A stretch of 38,215 bases of DNA, taken from Bacillota bacterium. Its GTDB lineage: Bacteria; Bacillota; Clostridia; Oscillospirales; Oscillospiraceae. Of the stretch, positions 9,334 through 16,474 are shown piece by piece. Both the position numbers and the translations under genes were made by a program. The stretch lies in NCBI GenBank assembly GCA_023406225.1, contig JAEXWS010000149.1:1-38215 (forward strand). Direction: 5' to 3'. Position 1 is the stretch's first letter. The number at the start of each line of letters is the position of its first letter. A model generated the notes under the pieces. It had not been told where the DNA came from. It ran no database searches and saw only the letters and a program-made list of their open reading frames with translations.

Positions 9334-9876
9334 GTGTTTACGGACGCCAGAGGCAGGCGGGTGCTGTTCGTGGCCCACTGCATCCTGAATCAAAACGCCA
9401 TTTCCGACGGCACGGCGGACTTTCCCGCGGCCCACGCGGAGATCGTCCGCGCGGCCCTGGACGCGGGGGTGGGCATCGTGCAGATGCCCTGCCCGGAGCT
9501 TTGCTGCCTGGGGCTGGACCGGGGAAACGCCCTGGGTGCCAAAAGCCCCGTGACGGTGGAGAACACCCGCATCCGCAGGGCCATGGAGGCGCCGCCGGCG
9601 GCGGCCCGGATGGCGGCGCTGGCGGAGCAGGTGGTCTTTCAGATCGCGGAGTACCGAAAACACGGCTTTACCGTCTGCGGCGTGGTGGGCATGAACCGCT
9701 CCCCCTGCTGCGGGGTGGACACCACCTCGGACGAGGACCGGGAGCTGGCGGGCCGGGGGGTCTTCACCGCGGCGCTGGAACAGGCGCTGGACGCGGCGGG
9801 GCTGGCCGTTCCCATGATCGGCGTCAAGGCGGCGGACGGGGCCGCCCGGGTCCGGGCGCTTTTGCAGACGGGCTGA
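9334..9876 (+). CDS. TudS-related putative desulfidase (DUF523-like, CD3072 type)
   Basis: This 180-residue cytoplasmic protein resembles the DUF523/TudS group, whose characterised member is a [4Fe-4S] thiouracil desulfidase. The cysteine pattern fits a three-cysteine cluster: C16 in VAHCILNQNA, C53 in MPCPELCC, and C125/C126 in MNRSPCCGVD. The open fourth iron site in TudS accepts the sulfur of the substrate. The spacing and the LFVAHCILNQN start match the branch annotated as CD3072 family. The GTG at 9334 follows AGAAGGGGG by eight bases; an ATG at 9327 is out of frame. It lies 18 bases after ftsK and may be co-transcribed with it. A strong terminator follows. The substrate in this branch is unknown. 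Confidence 0.82.
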   Translation: MFTDARGRRVLFVAHCILNQNAISDGTADFPAAHAEIVRAALDAGVGIVQMPCPELCCLGLDRGNALGAKSPVTVENTRIRRAMEAPPAAARMAALAEQVVFQIAEYRKHGFTVCGVVGMNRSPCCGVDTTSDEDRELAGRGVFTAALEQALDAAGLAVPMIGVKAADGAARVRALLQTG

Positions 9877-9880
9877 GACG

Positions 9881-9909
9881 AAAGGAGGGGATTTCTTCCC
9901 CTCCTTTTT
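9881..9909 (+). terminator. Rho-independent terminator after the TudS-like gene
   Basis: AAAGGAGGGG (9881-9890) and CCCCTCCTTT (9898-9907) form a perfect 10-bp stem with loop ATTTCTT, and the T run extends to 9909. Confidence 0.88.
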
Positions 9910-9934
9910 CCTATCCCCCATGCCAGAAAAGCAA

Positions 9935-9962
9935 TTGACATGTGCGGCGGGGGTGTTACAAT
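9935..9962 (+). promoter_or_regulatory. Promoter for the aminotransferase-Dabb pair
   Basis: TTGACA (9935-9940), a 16-base spacer, then TACAAT (9957-9962), directly after the preceding terminator and about 40 bases before the start codon. Confidence 0.7.
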
Positions 9963-10004
9963 GAAACTGGAAAACTCCATTATTTCTTGAGGAGGTACAT
10001 GAGT

Positions 10005-11195
10005 ATGAGATTCTCCAGCAAGATCGAAAAATGCGGGCTGTCTCCCATGCGGAAATTCCACCCCTACGCGGTGGCGGCGGAGGCCAAGGGACGGAAGATC
10101 TATCATCTGAACATCGGCCAGCCGGATATCGAGACGCCCAAGGCGTTTTTCGACGCGGTGAAAAACTTCCGCCAGCCGGTTTTGGAGTACGCGCCCTCCG
10201 CCGGCATCCCCGCCTACGTGGAGGCGGTGAAGGCCTATTATGACAAGCTGGGCATCCATTTCGCCAGCGGGGATATCCTGGCCACCACCGGCGGCAGCGA
10301 GGCGCTGGAGATCGTTCTTGCGTGCATCCTGGACGATGGAGACGAGATCTTGATCCCCGAGCCTTTCTATCCCAACTACAACACCTTCGTCCGGGTCACC
10401 GGCGCGTCCATCCGCCCCATCTCCACCACGCCGGAGGAGGGCTATCACTACGCGGACCGCTCCAAGATCGAGCCGCTCATCAATGCGCATACCCGGGCCA
10501 TCATGATCACCAATCCCGGCAACCCCACCGGCGCGGTGCTCACGAACGAGGAGATGCGCCTCATGGTGGACATCGCCAAGGAGCACGGCCTCTTCATCAT
10601 CGGCGACGAGGTGTACCGCGAGTTCGTTTACGGCGGCGAGAAGCTGGCGTCCCTGGCGGAGTTTGAGGACGCGGCGGAAAACGTGGTGGTGGTGGACTCC
10701 GTCTCCAAGCGGTTCTCCGCCTGCGGCGCCCGCATCGGCGCGCTGCTCTCCCGGAACAAGGACTTGATGGCCCAGGCCATGAAGGTGTGCCAGGGCCGCC
10801 TGTGCGCCGCCACGCTGGACCAGGTGGGCGCGGCCGCCCTGTACGGCGAGGGTCCCGAGTATTTCGAGGCGGTGCGCGAGGAGTACAAAAAGCGGCGGGA
10901 CACCTGCATGGAGGGCCTCTCCAAGATCCCCGGCGTGGTGTGCAAGTGCCCCAAGGGCGCGTTCTATATCATGGCGAAGCTCCCCGTGGACGACGCGGAC
11001 AAGTTCCAGACCTGGCTGCTGGAGGAGTTTGACGACAATGGAGACACCGTGATGTTCGCCCCCGGCGAGGGCTTCTACGCCACCCCCGGCAAGGGCCGGG
11101 ACGAGGTGCGCTTCGCATACATCCTCAAGCAGGAGGACTTGAAGCGGGGCATGGAAGTGCTGGCCAAGGGCATCCAGGCCTATAACGCGCGATGA
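10005..11195 (+). CDS. PLP-dependent aminotransferase, class I/II
   Basis: This 396-residue protein belongs to fold-type I aminotransferases such as aspartate aminotransferase. These transfer amino groups between amino acids and 2-oxo acids in the cytoplasm. Visible family features are the N-terminal LNIGQPDIETP, the cofactor-contact segment TGGSEALEI, the ITNPGNPTGAVL motif, GDEVYREFVY, and the Schiff-base lysine in SVSKRFSACGARIG (K235 by my count). An ATG at 10005 sits nine bases after AGGAGG; the ATG at 9999 is an alternative only four bases away. The next gene overlaps its stop (ATGA), so the Dabb protein is coupled to it. The amino-acid substrate cannot be deduced; family members close to this pattern act on aspartate, aromatic or branched residues. 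Confidence 0.9.
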   Translation: MRFSSKIEKCGLSPMRKFHPYAVAAEAKGRKIYHLNIGQPDIETPKAFFDAVKNFRQPVLEYAPSAGIPAYVEAVKAYYDKLGIHFASGDILATTGGSEALEIVLACILDDGDEILIPEPFYPNYNTFVRVTGASIRPISTTPEEGYHYADRSKIEPLINAHTRAIMITNPGNPTGAVLTNEEMRLMVDIAKEHGLFIIGDEVYREFVYGGEKLASLAEFEDAAENVVVVDSVSKRFSACGARIGALLSRNKDLMAQAMKVCQGRLCAATLDQVGAAALYGEGPEYFEAVREEYKKRRDTCMEGLSKIPGVVCKCPKGAFYIMAKLPVDDADKFQTWLLEEFDDNGDTVMFAPGEGFYATPGKGRDEVRFAYILKQEDLKRGMEVLAKGIQAYNAR

Positions 11196-11473
11196 TCCGG
11201 CATATCGTCATGTGGAAGTTCCGCCCCGGGACGGAGGCGGAGCAGCGGGCGTTTCTGGAGGGGTTGCGGGGGCTTCAGGGCGTGATCCCCCAGCTTCAGC
11301 GCAGCGAAGTGGCGGTGAACGTGGGAGATGGGAACTACGACGCCGTGCTCGTCAGCGAGTTTCAGACGCTGGAGGACCTGGAGGCCTATAAAAGCGACCC
11401 CCGGCATCAGGCGGTCTCCGCTTTGTGCAGGTCCATCCGGGAGGACCGGGTGTGCGTGGATTACGTGGTTTAG
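11192..11473 (+). CDS. Dabb-domain (stress-responsive alpha-beta barrel) protein
   Basis: This 93-residue product is a single dimeric ferredoxin-like alpha-beta barrel domain. It begins MIRHIVMWKFRPGTE, the usual Dabb opening, and contains the conserved LVSEFQTLEDLEAYKSDPRHQAV block. Dabb proteins bind small ligands or catalyse minor reactions; most have no known function. Its ATG overlaps the stop of the aminotransferase gene, so the two are translationally coupled and probably functionally linked. A strong hairpin terminator follows. Confidence 0.9.
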   Translation: MIRHIVMWKFRPGTEAEQRAFLEGLRGLQGVIPQLQRSEVAVNVGDGNYDAVLVSEFQTLEDLEAYKSDPRHQAVSALCRSIREDRVCVDYVV

Positions 11474-11502
11474 GGGGGATGAGGTCCCCCCTGGACGCCA
11501 GG

Positions 11503-11543
11503 AAAAGAGCGGGAGGAGCCGAAAGGCTCCTCCCGCTCTTTCC
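11503..11543. terminator. Bidirectional terminator between convergent genes
   Basis: An 18-bp stem joins AAAAGAGCGGGAGGAGCC (11503-11520) to GGCTCCTCCCGCTCTTTCC (11525-11543), with a GAAA tetraloop. A-rich and T-rich flanks allow it to work for the Dabb gene on the plus strand and the flavoprotein gene on the minus strand. Confidence 0.88.
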
Positions 11544-11633
11544 TTGACCGCTCCCCCCCCGCACCGATCCGCGGACGGGCGCGTTTGCCCCGAGGGCGTC
11601 CGGGCCGGGGGAAGCGGGTACGCGGCCCCGTTC

Positions 11634-13619
11634 TTACAGGCCGCGGGCCAGCTCGTAGGCGTTCCAGACGGCGTACATGATGTTATGCACCTTGCTGGAG
11701 TCGCCGATGTTGTAGACCGGGATATCCAGGTCCTTCAGGCTTTCGTACAGGCTGTTGTCCGAGAGATAGCCCACGGCGGCGATCAGGGTGTCCGCCGGCA
11801 GGTCCAGCGTCTCCTCCCCGTGCTTCACGGTGACGGCTCCCGCTTTGGTGTCCACCACGGAGGTCTCCGTGTGGAGGCCCACCTTGTGGAAATTCAGCAG
11901 GTCCATCAGCATGAACTCGTTCATATGGGGGATGGAGCCATGGCCGCCCAAAAGCTCCGGCAGGATCTCCACCACGTTGACGCGCTTGCCCTGCTGGGCC
12001 AGCCACAGCGCGGTCTCGCAGCCCACCAGGCCGCCGCCCACCATCACCACGTTCTCGCCCACGTCCGCCTTGCCCAGCAGCACGTCCTCGGCGCTGACGG
12101 CGGGAAGCGTTCCCGGGAAGGTCATCCTCCGGGCCTTGGAGCCGGTGGCCGTGACCACCGCATCCGGGGCGAAGCTTCGGACAAACTCCGGCGTGACGGC
12201 CGTTTCGTAGCGCACCTCCACGCCCAGCAGTTCCAATTGCCGTTTGTACCAGGCCACCAGCTTGTGGTCGTTCCGTTTAAAGTGGGGCACGCCGCCGGGG
12301 ATCAGGTTGCCGCCCAGGGCCCCGGACTTCTCGCACAGCGTCACGTGATGGCCCGCCAGGGCGGCGGTGCGGGCGGTCTCCAGTCCGGCGATGCCGCCGC
12401 CGGCCACCAAGACTTTCTTTTTCTGGGCGGCGGGCACGACGCCGTAAATGCTCTCCCGGCCGCAGGCGGGGTTCACCGCGCAGCTCACGGGGCCGTTGGC
12501 GATGCGGCCCAGGCACCCCTCGTGGCACCCCAGGCACGGCCTGATCTCGTCCAGCCGCCCGGAGCGGACCTTTTCCACGTACTCCGGGTCCGCCAGCAGG
12601 GCGCGGCCGTAGCTCACGATGTCGCAGCAGTCCTCCAGGGCCTTGACGGCCAGCGCCGGATCGTCCAGCTTGCCCGCCAGGATGATGGGCACATCCACCT
12701 CCTTCTTCAGGATGCGGCCGAACTCCATGTAGGGGCCGTCCTCGAAGTACATGGGGGGATGGTTCCAATACCAGGAGTCGTAGGTGCCCGCGTCCACGTT
12801 CAGCGCGTCATAGCCGGCGTTCACCAGGATCTTGGCCGCCTCGACGCCCTCGGGGATGTCCTTGCCGAACTCCTCGTATTCCTCGCCGGGCAGGCCGCCC
12901 TGGCGCAGGGCCTTCATGCAGCTTTTCAAACTGTACCGCAGGCTCACGGGGAAGTCCGCTCCGCAGGCCTTTTTGATGCCCTGGACGATCATGATGGAGA
13001 CCCGCAGGCGGTTTTCCAGGCTTCCGCCGAACTCGTCGGTGCGCTGGTTGAAGCACTGGATGGCGAACTGATCCAGAAGATATCCCTCGTGGACGGCGTG
13101 GACCTCCACGCCGTCGAAACCCGCCTTTTTCGCCACCACGGCGCTCATGACGAAGCCCTGGATGAGCTGCATGATCTCCTCCTTGGTCATCTCCCGGTGG
13201 GTGACGGAGGGGATGAAGCGGTTGCCCTGCTCCGAGGGGGCGATGTTCTTGGAGATGAAGCCCGGCAGGGCGCTGCGGCCAAGGCCGCCGGTGAGCTGAA
13301 GGAAGCACTTGGAGCCGTACGCGTGAATGCGCTCGTTCATCTGGTAGCAGCTGTGGATGAAGGCGATGGGCATGGTGATGGGGCAGGGCAGTCCCACGGT
13401 GGGGATGCCCTCGATGCGGGTGTCCACGCTGCAGATGCCGGTGAAGATCAATCCCACCCCGTGGCGGGCCCGCTCCACATAGTAATCCTGGAGCCGCTGG
13501 TGGAAGCCGCCGAAGGCGTCCGCGTAGCCCACGGGACCCATGGGGGCCATGGAGGTGCGGTTTTTGAGCTGCACCTTCCCGATGTGGGTGGGGGTGAACA
13601 ATTCCGGATAATGCGCCAT
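11634..13619 (-). CDS. Old Yellow Enzyme-family FMN/FAD/Fe-S oxidoreductase (enoate reductase type)
   Basis: This 661-residue cytoplasmic enzyme has the three-part architecture of 2,4-dienoyl-CoA reductase, 2-enoate reductase and cinnamate reductase. The N-terminal FMN-binding TIM barrel spans about residues 1-350 (LFTPTHIGKVQLKNR at the start; FDGVEVHAVHEGYLLDQF in the barrel). A [4Fe-4S] motif with cysteines at 362, 365, 369 and 380 follows (CLGCHEGC, then VSC). Two Rossmann segments end the protein: VLVAGGGIAGLETA for FAD and VVMVGGGLVGCETA for NAD(P)H. Such enzymes reduce activated C=C bonds, as in anaerobic aromatic-acid and bile-acid metabolism. The ATG at 13619 follows AAGGAGGAG. The gene is single, divergent from the CYTH gene. 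The substrate cannot be assigned from sequence. Confidence 0.92.
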   Translation of the reverse strand: MAHYPELFTPTHIGKVQLKNRTSMAPMGPVGYADAFGGFHQRLQDYYVERARHGVGLIFTGICSVDTRIEGIPTVGLPCPITMPIAFIHSCYQMNERIHAYGSKCFLQLTGGLGRSALPGFISKNIAPSEQGNRFIPSVTHREMTKEEIMQLIQGFVMSAVVAKKAGFDGVEVHAVHEGYLLDQFAIQCFNQRTDEFGGSLENRLRVSIMIVQGIKKACGADFPVSLRYSLKSCMKALRQGGLPGEEYEEFGKDIPEGVEAAKILVNAGYDALNVDAGTYDSWYWNHPPMYFEDGPYMEFGRILKKEVDVPIILAGKLDDPALAVKALEDCCDIVSYGRALLADPEYVEKVRSGRLDEIRPCLGCHEGCLGRIANGPVSCAVNPACGRESIYGVVPAAQKKKVLVAGGGIAGLETARTAALAGHHVTLCEKSGALGGNLIPGGVPHFKRNDHKLVAWYKRQLELLGVEVRYETAVTPEFVRSFAPDAVVTATGSKARRMTFPGTLPAVSAEDVLLGKADVGENVVMVGGGLVGCETALWLAQQGKRVNVVEILPELLGGHGSIPHMNEFMLMDLLNFHKVGLHTETSVVDTKAGAVTVKHGEETLDLPADTLIAAVGYLSDNSLYESLKDLDIPVYNIGDSSKVHNIMYAVWNAYELARGL

Positions 13620-13714
13620 ACTTGTCTCCTCCTTGGTCGTATTTTTCGCCGGGATGTGGTATACTGTCTGCAAATGACCCGCCGCGCGCTGCGGCGGTAT
13701 GGGAGGCGTATCGG

Positions 13715-14290
13715 ATGACAGAGGTGGAATTGAAGGCGGCCCTGACGGACGCGCAGGCCGCGGCGCTGCCGGAGGCGCTGCCCGGGCTGGGCTTTGCGCC
13801 CAAGGCGTCCCTGCGGGAGACGGACCTGTACTTTAACGGCGGCGGGGAGCGGGACTTCCGCAAGACCGACGAGGCCCTGCGCCTGCGGCGGCGGCGGGAC
13901 CTGGACGCGGGGACGGAAGGGACGCTCATGACCTATAAGGGCCCCAAGGAGGACTCCCGCTCCAACACCCGCACGGAGCACGAGACTTCCGTGGGGGACC
14001 TGGACACCGCCCGCAGGGTGCTGGAGGCCCTGGGCTTCAAGGCCCAGTACACCGTGGACAAGGTCCGGCGGGAGTTTTCCGCCGGAGACGTCACGCTGTG
14101 CCTGGATGCGGTGGAGGGCCTGGGGAGCTTCCTGGAGCTGGAGATTTTGCTGGAGGACGGGGACCGGAACGCCGCCGTGGATGTGCTTTTGTCTCTCCTG
14201 GACCGGCTGGGGATCTCCCGGGAGGCCCTGAGCCGCAGATCCTACCTGGAGCTTTTGATCGCCTCCGCCACGGTGAAGAAATCCTCGTAA
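13715..14290 (+). CDS. CYTH-domain protein, class IV adenylate cyclase-like
   Basis: This 191-residue protein has the CYTH fold, a tunnel-shaped beta barrel that binds triphosphates. Family signatures are the N-terminal EVELK, DLYFN, the basic ALRLRRRR strand, LMTYKGP, and the acidic LELEI strand near the end. The closest named group is CyaB/class IV adenylate cyclase; related members hydrolyse thiamine triphosphate or inorganic triphosphate, so cAMP synthesis is not certain. The ATG at 13715 follows GGGAGG by eight bases; earlier in-frame codons would extend into the divergent promoter region. Its last 49 bases overlap the 3' end of the convergent HAD phosphatase gene, so both tails are constrained together. 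Confidence 0.85.
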   Translation: MTEVELKAALTDAQAAALPEALPGLGFAPKASLRETDLYFNGGGERDFRKTDEALRLRRRRDLDAGTEGTLMTYKGPKEDSRSNTRTEHETSVGDLDTARRVLEALGFKAQYTVDKVRREFSAGDVTLCLDAVEGLGSFLELEILLEDGDRNAAVDVLLSLLDRLGISREALSRRSYLELLIASATVKKSS

Positions 14291-14874
14291 GGGGTGAAGG
14301 GCTTTCCCAGTTTTTGCAGGACCTGGGCCAGCACGTCCCGGGCGAACACGGCGTCCACGGCCTGGGCCATGTTGACGTCGGTGAAGCTGTCCCCGATGCC
14401 GATGGCGCGCTCGTATTGGTAGAGGGCCATCACGTCGGTCTTTTTCAAAAGCTCGTTGCCGTCGTCATAGCCGGAGACGAGATGCATGGAAGGCCCGTCC
14501 GCGTCCAGCTCCACAGCGTGGAGCCCTAGGAGCCGGTCCCGGTACGGCGCCAGCTTCCGGGCGGAGAACTGCCGGACGCCGCCGGAGATCACCACCACGG
14601 GGATGCCCAGCGCGTCCATGGCGTCCAGAAATTCGGGAAAGCCGGGCCGTATGGCCACGCTGTCCACGTAATCAAGCATTTTCGGCAGGCGGCTGGAGGG
14701 CGCGCCGTCATAGGCGTAGCGCACCACCTGGCTCAAGGTCATCTCGCCCTTGGCCAGCTTTTCATTGTACAGGCGGAACTCCTCCGGCTCCGCGAAGAGC
14801 CGGATGGCCCCGGCCAGGGTGTCCTCCATGGTAATGGTGCCGTCAAAATCCGTAAAAACGATGGTTTTGTACAA
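14242..14874 (-). CDS. MtnX-like HAD-IB family phosphatase
   Basis: This 210-residue enzyme shows the HAD phosphatase motifs: I, VFTDFDGTIT (residues 6-15, nucleophile D9 and acid/base D11); II, VVVISGG near residue 96; and IV, GIGDSFTDVNMAQ near residue 158. The overall pattern resembles MtnX, which dephosphorylates 2-hydroxy-3-keto-5-methylthiopentenyl-1-phosphate after the RuBisCO-like enolase MtnW. That is notable because a RuBisCO-like gene lies 266 bases upstream on the same strand. The two are separated by a series of hairpins including a terminator, so co-transcription is doubtful. Translation starts at TTG (14874), five bases after AAGGAGGG. Its 3' end overlaps the CYTH gene by 49 bases. 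The substrate remains a guess. Confidence 0.82.
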   Translation of the reverse strand: MYKTIVFTDFDGTITMEDTLAGAIRLFAEPEEFRLYNEKLAKGEMTLSQVVRYAYDGAPSSRLPKMLDYVDSVAIRPGFPEFLDAMDALGIPVVVISGGVRQFSARKLAPYRDRLLGLHAVELDADGPSMHLVSGYDDGNELLKKTDVMALYQYERAIGIGDSFTDVNMAQAVDAVFARDVLAQVLQKLGKPFTPYEDFFTVAEAIKSSR

Positions 14875-14889
14875 AAGATCCCTCCTTCC

Positions 14890-15142
14890 ACAAAGGCCTC
14901 CGGCTCTGCCGGGGGCCTTTGTCCGTTGTTTCGCGCCCGCAGGCGCCGCCGAAAGGGTCTGGGGAAAACCCGCGTGGGTTTCCCCAGTTCTTTCGCCCTC
15001 GGCGAAAGAAGAAAATCAAATCATTTCCGGCAGGGCGTGTACCTGCCGGAAATTCCCCGTCCCAGCCGCCCTGGGCGGCGTTCTCCAGTGACCGACGTCA
15101 CTGGAGAGGGGGGATCTAAAGGGGGGGCAAAGCCCCCTCTTT
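14890..15142. repeat. Cluster of seven hairpins between the HAD phosphatase and RuBisCO-like genes
   Basis: The inter-gene stretch is built almost wholly of palindromes: 14890-14922 (15-bp arms, loop TCT), 14959-14987 (12-bp, one bulge), 14988-15010 (TTCTTTCGCC, loop CTC), 15024-15052 (TTTCCGGCAGG, 7-base loop), 15065-15079 (7-bp arms), 15082-15107 (TCTCCAGTGAC, loop CGAC) and 15118-15142. The last is the terminator of the RuBisCO-like operon. The others have no obvious function; they look like packed extragenic repeats or a structured RNA. Confidence 0.75.
15118..15142 (-). terminator. Terminator of the RuBisCO-like operon
   Basis: Read on the minus strand, AAAGAGGGGGC pairs with GCCCCCCCTTT around the loop TTT, immediately after the RuBisCO-like stop codon. 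The T tract is short (TTT), so termination strength is uncertain. Confidence 0.6.
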
Positions 15143-16457
15143 AGTTCATCAAGTCGAAGTTCTTCTTGAGGTCGGGATTCAGGAAAGCCAGCATCTGGGC
15201 CAGCTCCACGTGGTCCTTGGCGTATTCGGCCACGGGAATGCCCGCGATGGCCGCGTCGATGGCCTGGCGCATGCTCTTCGCGCCCGCCTCGCTGCCCTTG
15301 GGATGGCCGTGCACGCCGCCGCCCGCGGCCAGCATCACGTCGGTCCCCACGTTCTTCACGATCTTCTCCACGGCCATCTGGGTGGTGCCGCCGGAGCAGG
15401 CGTACATCATGGGCTTGATGTTCCACCAGTCCTGGGTGAAGGACTTGAAGCAGCGGTAAAACAGCTTGAAGGGCACGGGGAACTTGCCGTAGGGATGGCC
15501 GTTGATCTGGAAATCGCCGCCGGCCAGGCGGGTGATCTTGCCGATGAGCAGGGGAGCGGAGATGCCGGTGTAGGTGGAGGCGGCCATGGTGCCCGCAAAG
15601 TTCACGTGGGCCAGGATGGGCACGTTGATGTTGGGATCCTCCGCCAGCATTTTCAGGGTGTCGAAGCCGGTGGTATATACGTTTACCATCAGGCAGTTGT
15701 TGCCGTACTCCAGGGCGCGGTAGGCGTTGTCCCGGACCTTCTCCGTGCTGTCGGAGATGTTGACGGCATAGAGGCTGTGCTCGCCGGTCTCCTCAAAGAC
15801 CCGCTTCTCGGCGGCCATGAATTTGGTGACCCGCTCCTTCAGGGGGCAGAACTCGCCGTCCGCCAGCATCAGCTCGTCGTCTTTGATGACGTCCACGCCG
15901 CCCTTGCAGGCGTGATAGAAGAGGTCTGCGCCCTCGTCGGGCGTCCAGCCGATGTTGGGCTTGATCATGGCGTTCAGCAGGGGGCGGTCCGGTACGCCCA
16001 GCACGTCCCGCAGGCCCTGGACGCCGAACTTCGGGCCCTGGAACTGGGCCACGAACTTCTTGGGGAAGGCCACGTCGATGAGGCGGATCATGCCGGAGGC
16101 GGAGATGTTGCCGAAGAGGATGGTCAGCAGGGCGGACATGCTGTGGGAGAAGTTGCGCATGGGATAGGCGATCTGGATGATGTACACGGGGGGCTCGTCG
16201 GACTGGTAGTCGCAGCCGATGTCGGGCACCTCGTACAGCGCCACCAGCTTGGACCCGAAGCGGCGGGTCTTTTCGATGGAGTCCGCTCCCACCTTGATCC
16301 AGGTGCCGGTGGTCTGCTCGTCCGCGATGGCCATGGCCAGCTTTTCGATGTTGCTGGTCTTGACCTTGGCCTGGTAGGTGGCGATCACGTAGTCGTCGTC
16401 AAAGGCGACTTCCGGGAATGCGTAAGTCAGATTTTCCTGATCGAGTTTGCGGATCAT
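15141..16457 (-). CDS. RuBisCO large subunit-like protein (form IV)
   Basis: This 438-residue protein has the RuBisCO large-subunit fold but is not a CO2-fixing enzyme. By eye against form I RuBisCO, the carbamylated lysine and magnesium ligands are kept (KDDE, residues 192-195), as is K166 (K175 equivalent), K325 (loop-6 K334 equivalent), and the phosphate-binding SGG (355-357) and GGGVHGHP (379-386). K177 is replaced by N168 and H327 by I318. This pattern suggests enolisation of a phosphorylated keto substrate, as in MtnW or the D-apionate pathway enzymes, without standard carboxylation. The ATG at 16457 follows AAGGAGG. It is the last gene of a four-gene operon with kinase, transporter and aminotransferase, spaced 17 bases from the aminotransferase. 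The substrate is unknown. Confidence 0.93.
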   Translation of the reverse strand: MIRKLDQENLTYAFPEVAFDDDYVIATYQAKVKTSNIEKLAMAIADEQTTGTWIKVGADSIEKTRRFGSKLVALYEVPDIGCDYQSDEPPVYIIQIAYPMRNFSHSMSALLTILFGNISASGMIRLIDVAFPKKFVAQFQGPKFGVQGLRDVLGVPDRPLLNAMIKPNIGWTPDEGADLFYHACKGGVDVIKDDELMLADGEFCPLKERVTKFMAAEKRVFEETGEHSLYAVNISDSTEKVRDNAYRALEYGNNCLMVNVYTTGFDTLKMLAEDPNINVPILAHVNFAGTMAASTYTGISAPLLIGKITRLAGGDFQINGHPYGKFPVPFKLFYRCFKSFTQDWWNIKPMMYACSGGTTQMAVEKIVKNVGTDVMLAAGGGVHGHPKGSEAGAKSMRQAIDAAIAGIPVAEYAKDHVELAQMLAFLNPDLKKNFDLMN

Positions 16458-16474
16458 ATGGCATTTCCTCCTTT

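Noticed and set aside
7192..9921. Very long minus-strand reading frame opposite ftsK
   Set aside because: It is antisense to a clear FtsK gene, is rich in His/Gly/Arg/Leu from high-GC antisense, and has no family features.
11328..13718. 796-codon plus-strand reading frame opposite the flavoprotein gene
   Set aside because: It overlaps a convincing Old Yellow Enzyme-family gene, is dominated by His, Gly, Val and Gln, and lacks a ribosome binding site.
15141..16457. True CO2-fixing RuBisCO
   Set aside because: K177 and H327 equivalents are replaced, and there is no small subunit, phosphoribulokinase or activase gene nearby.
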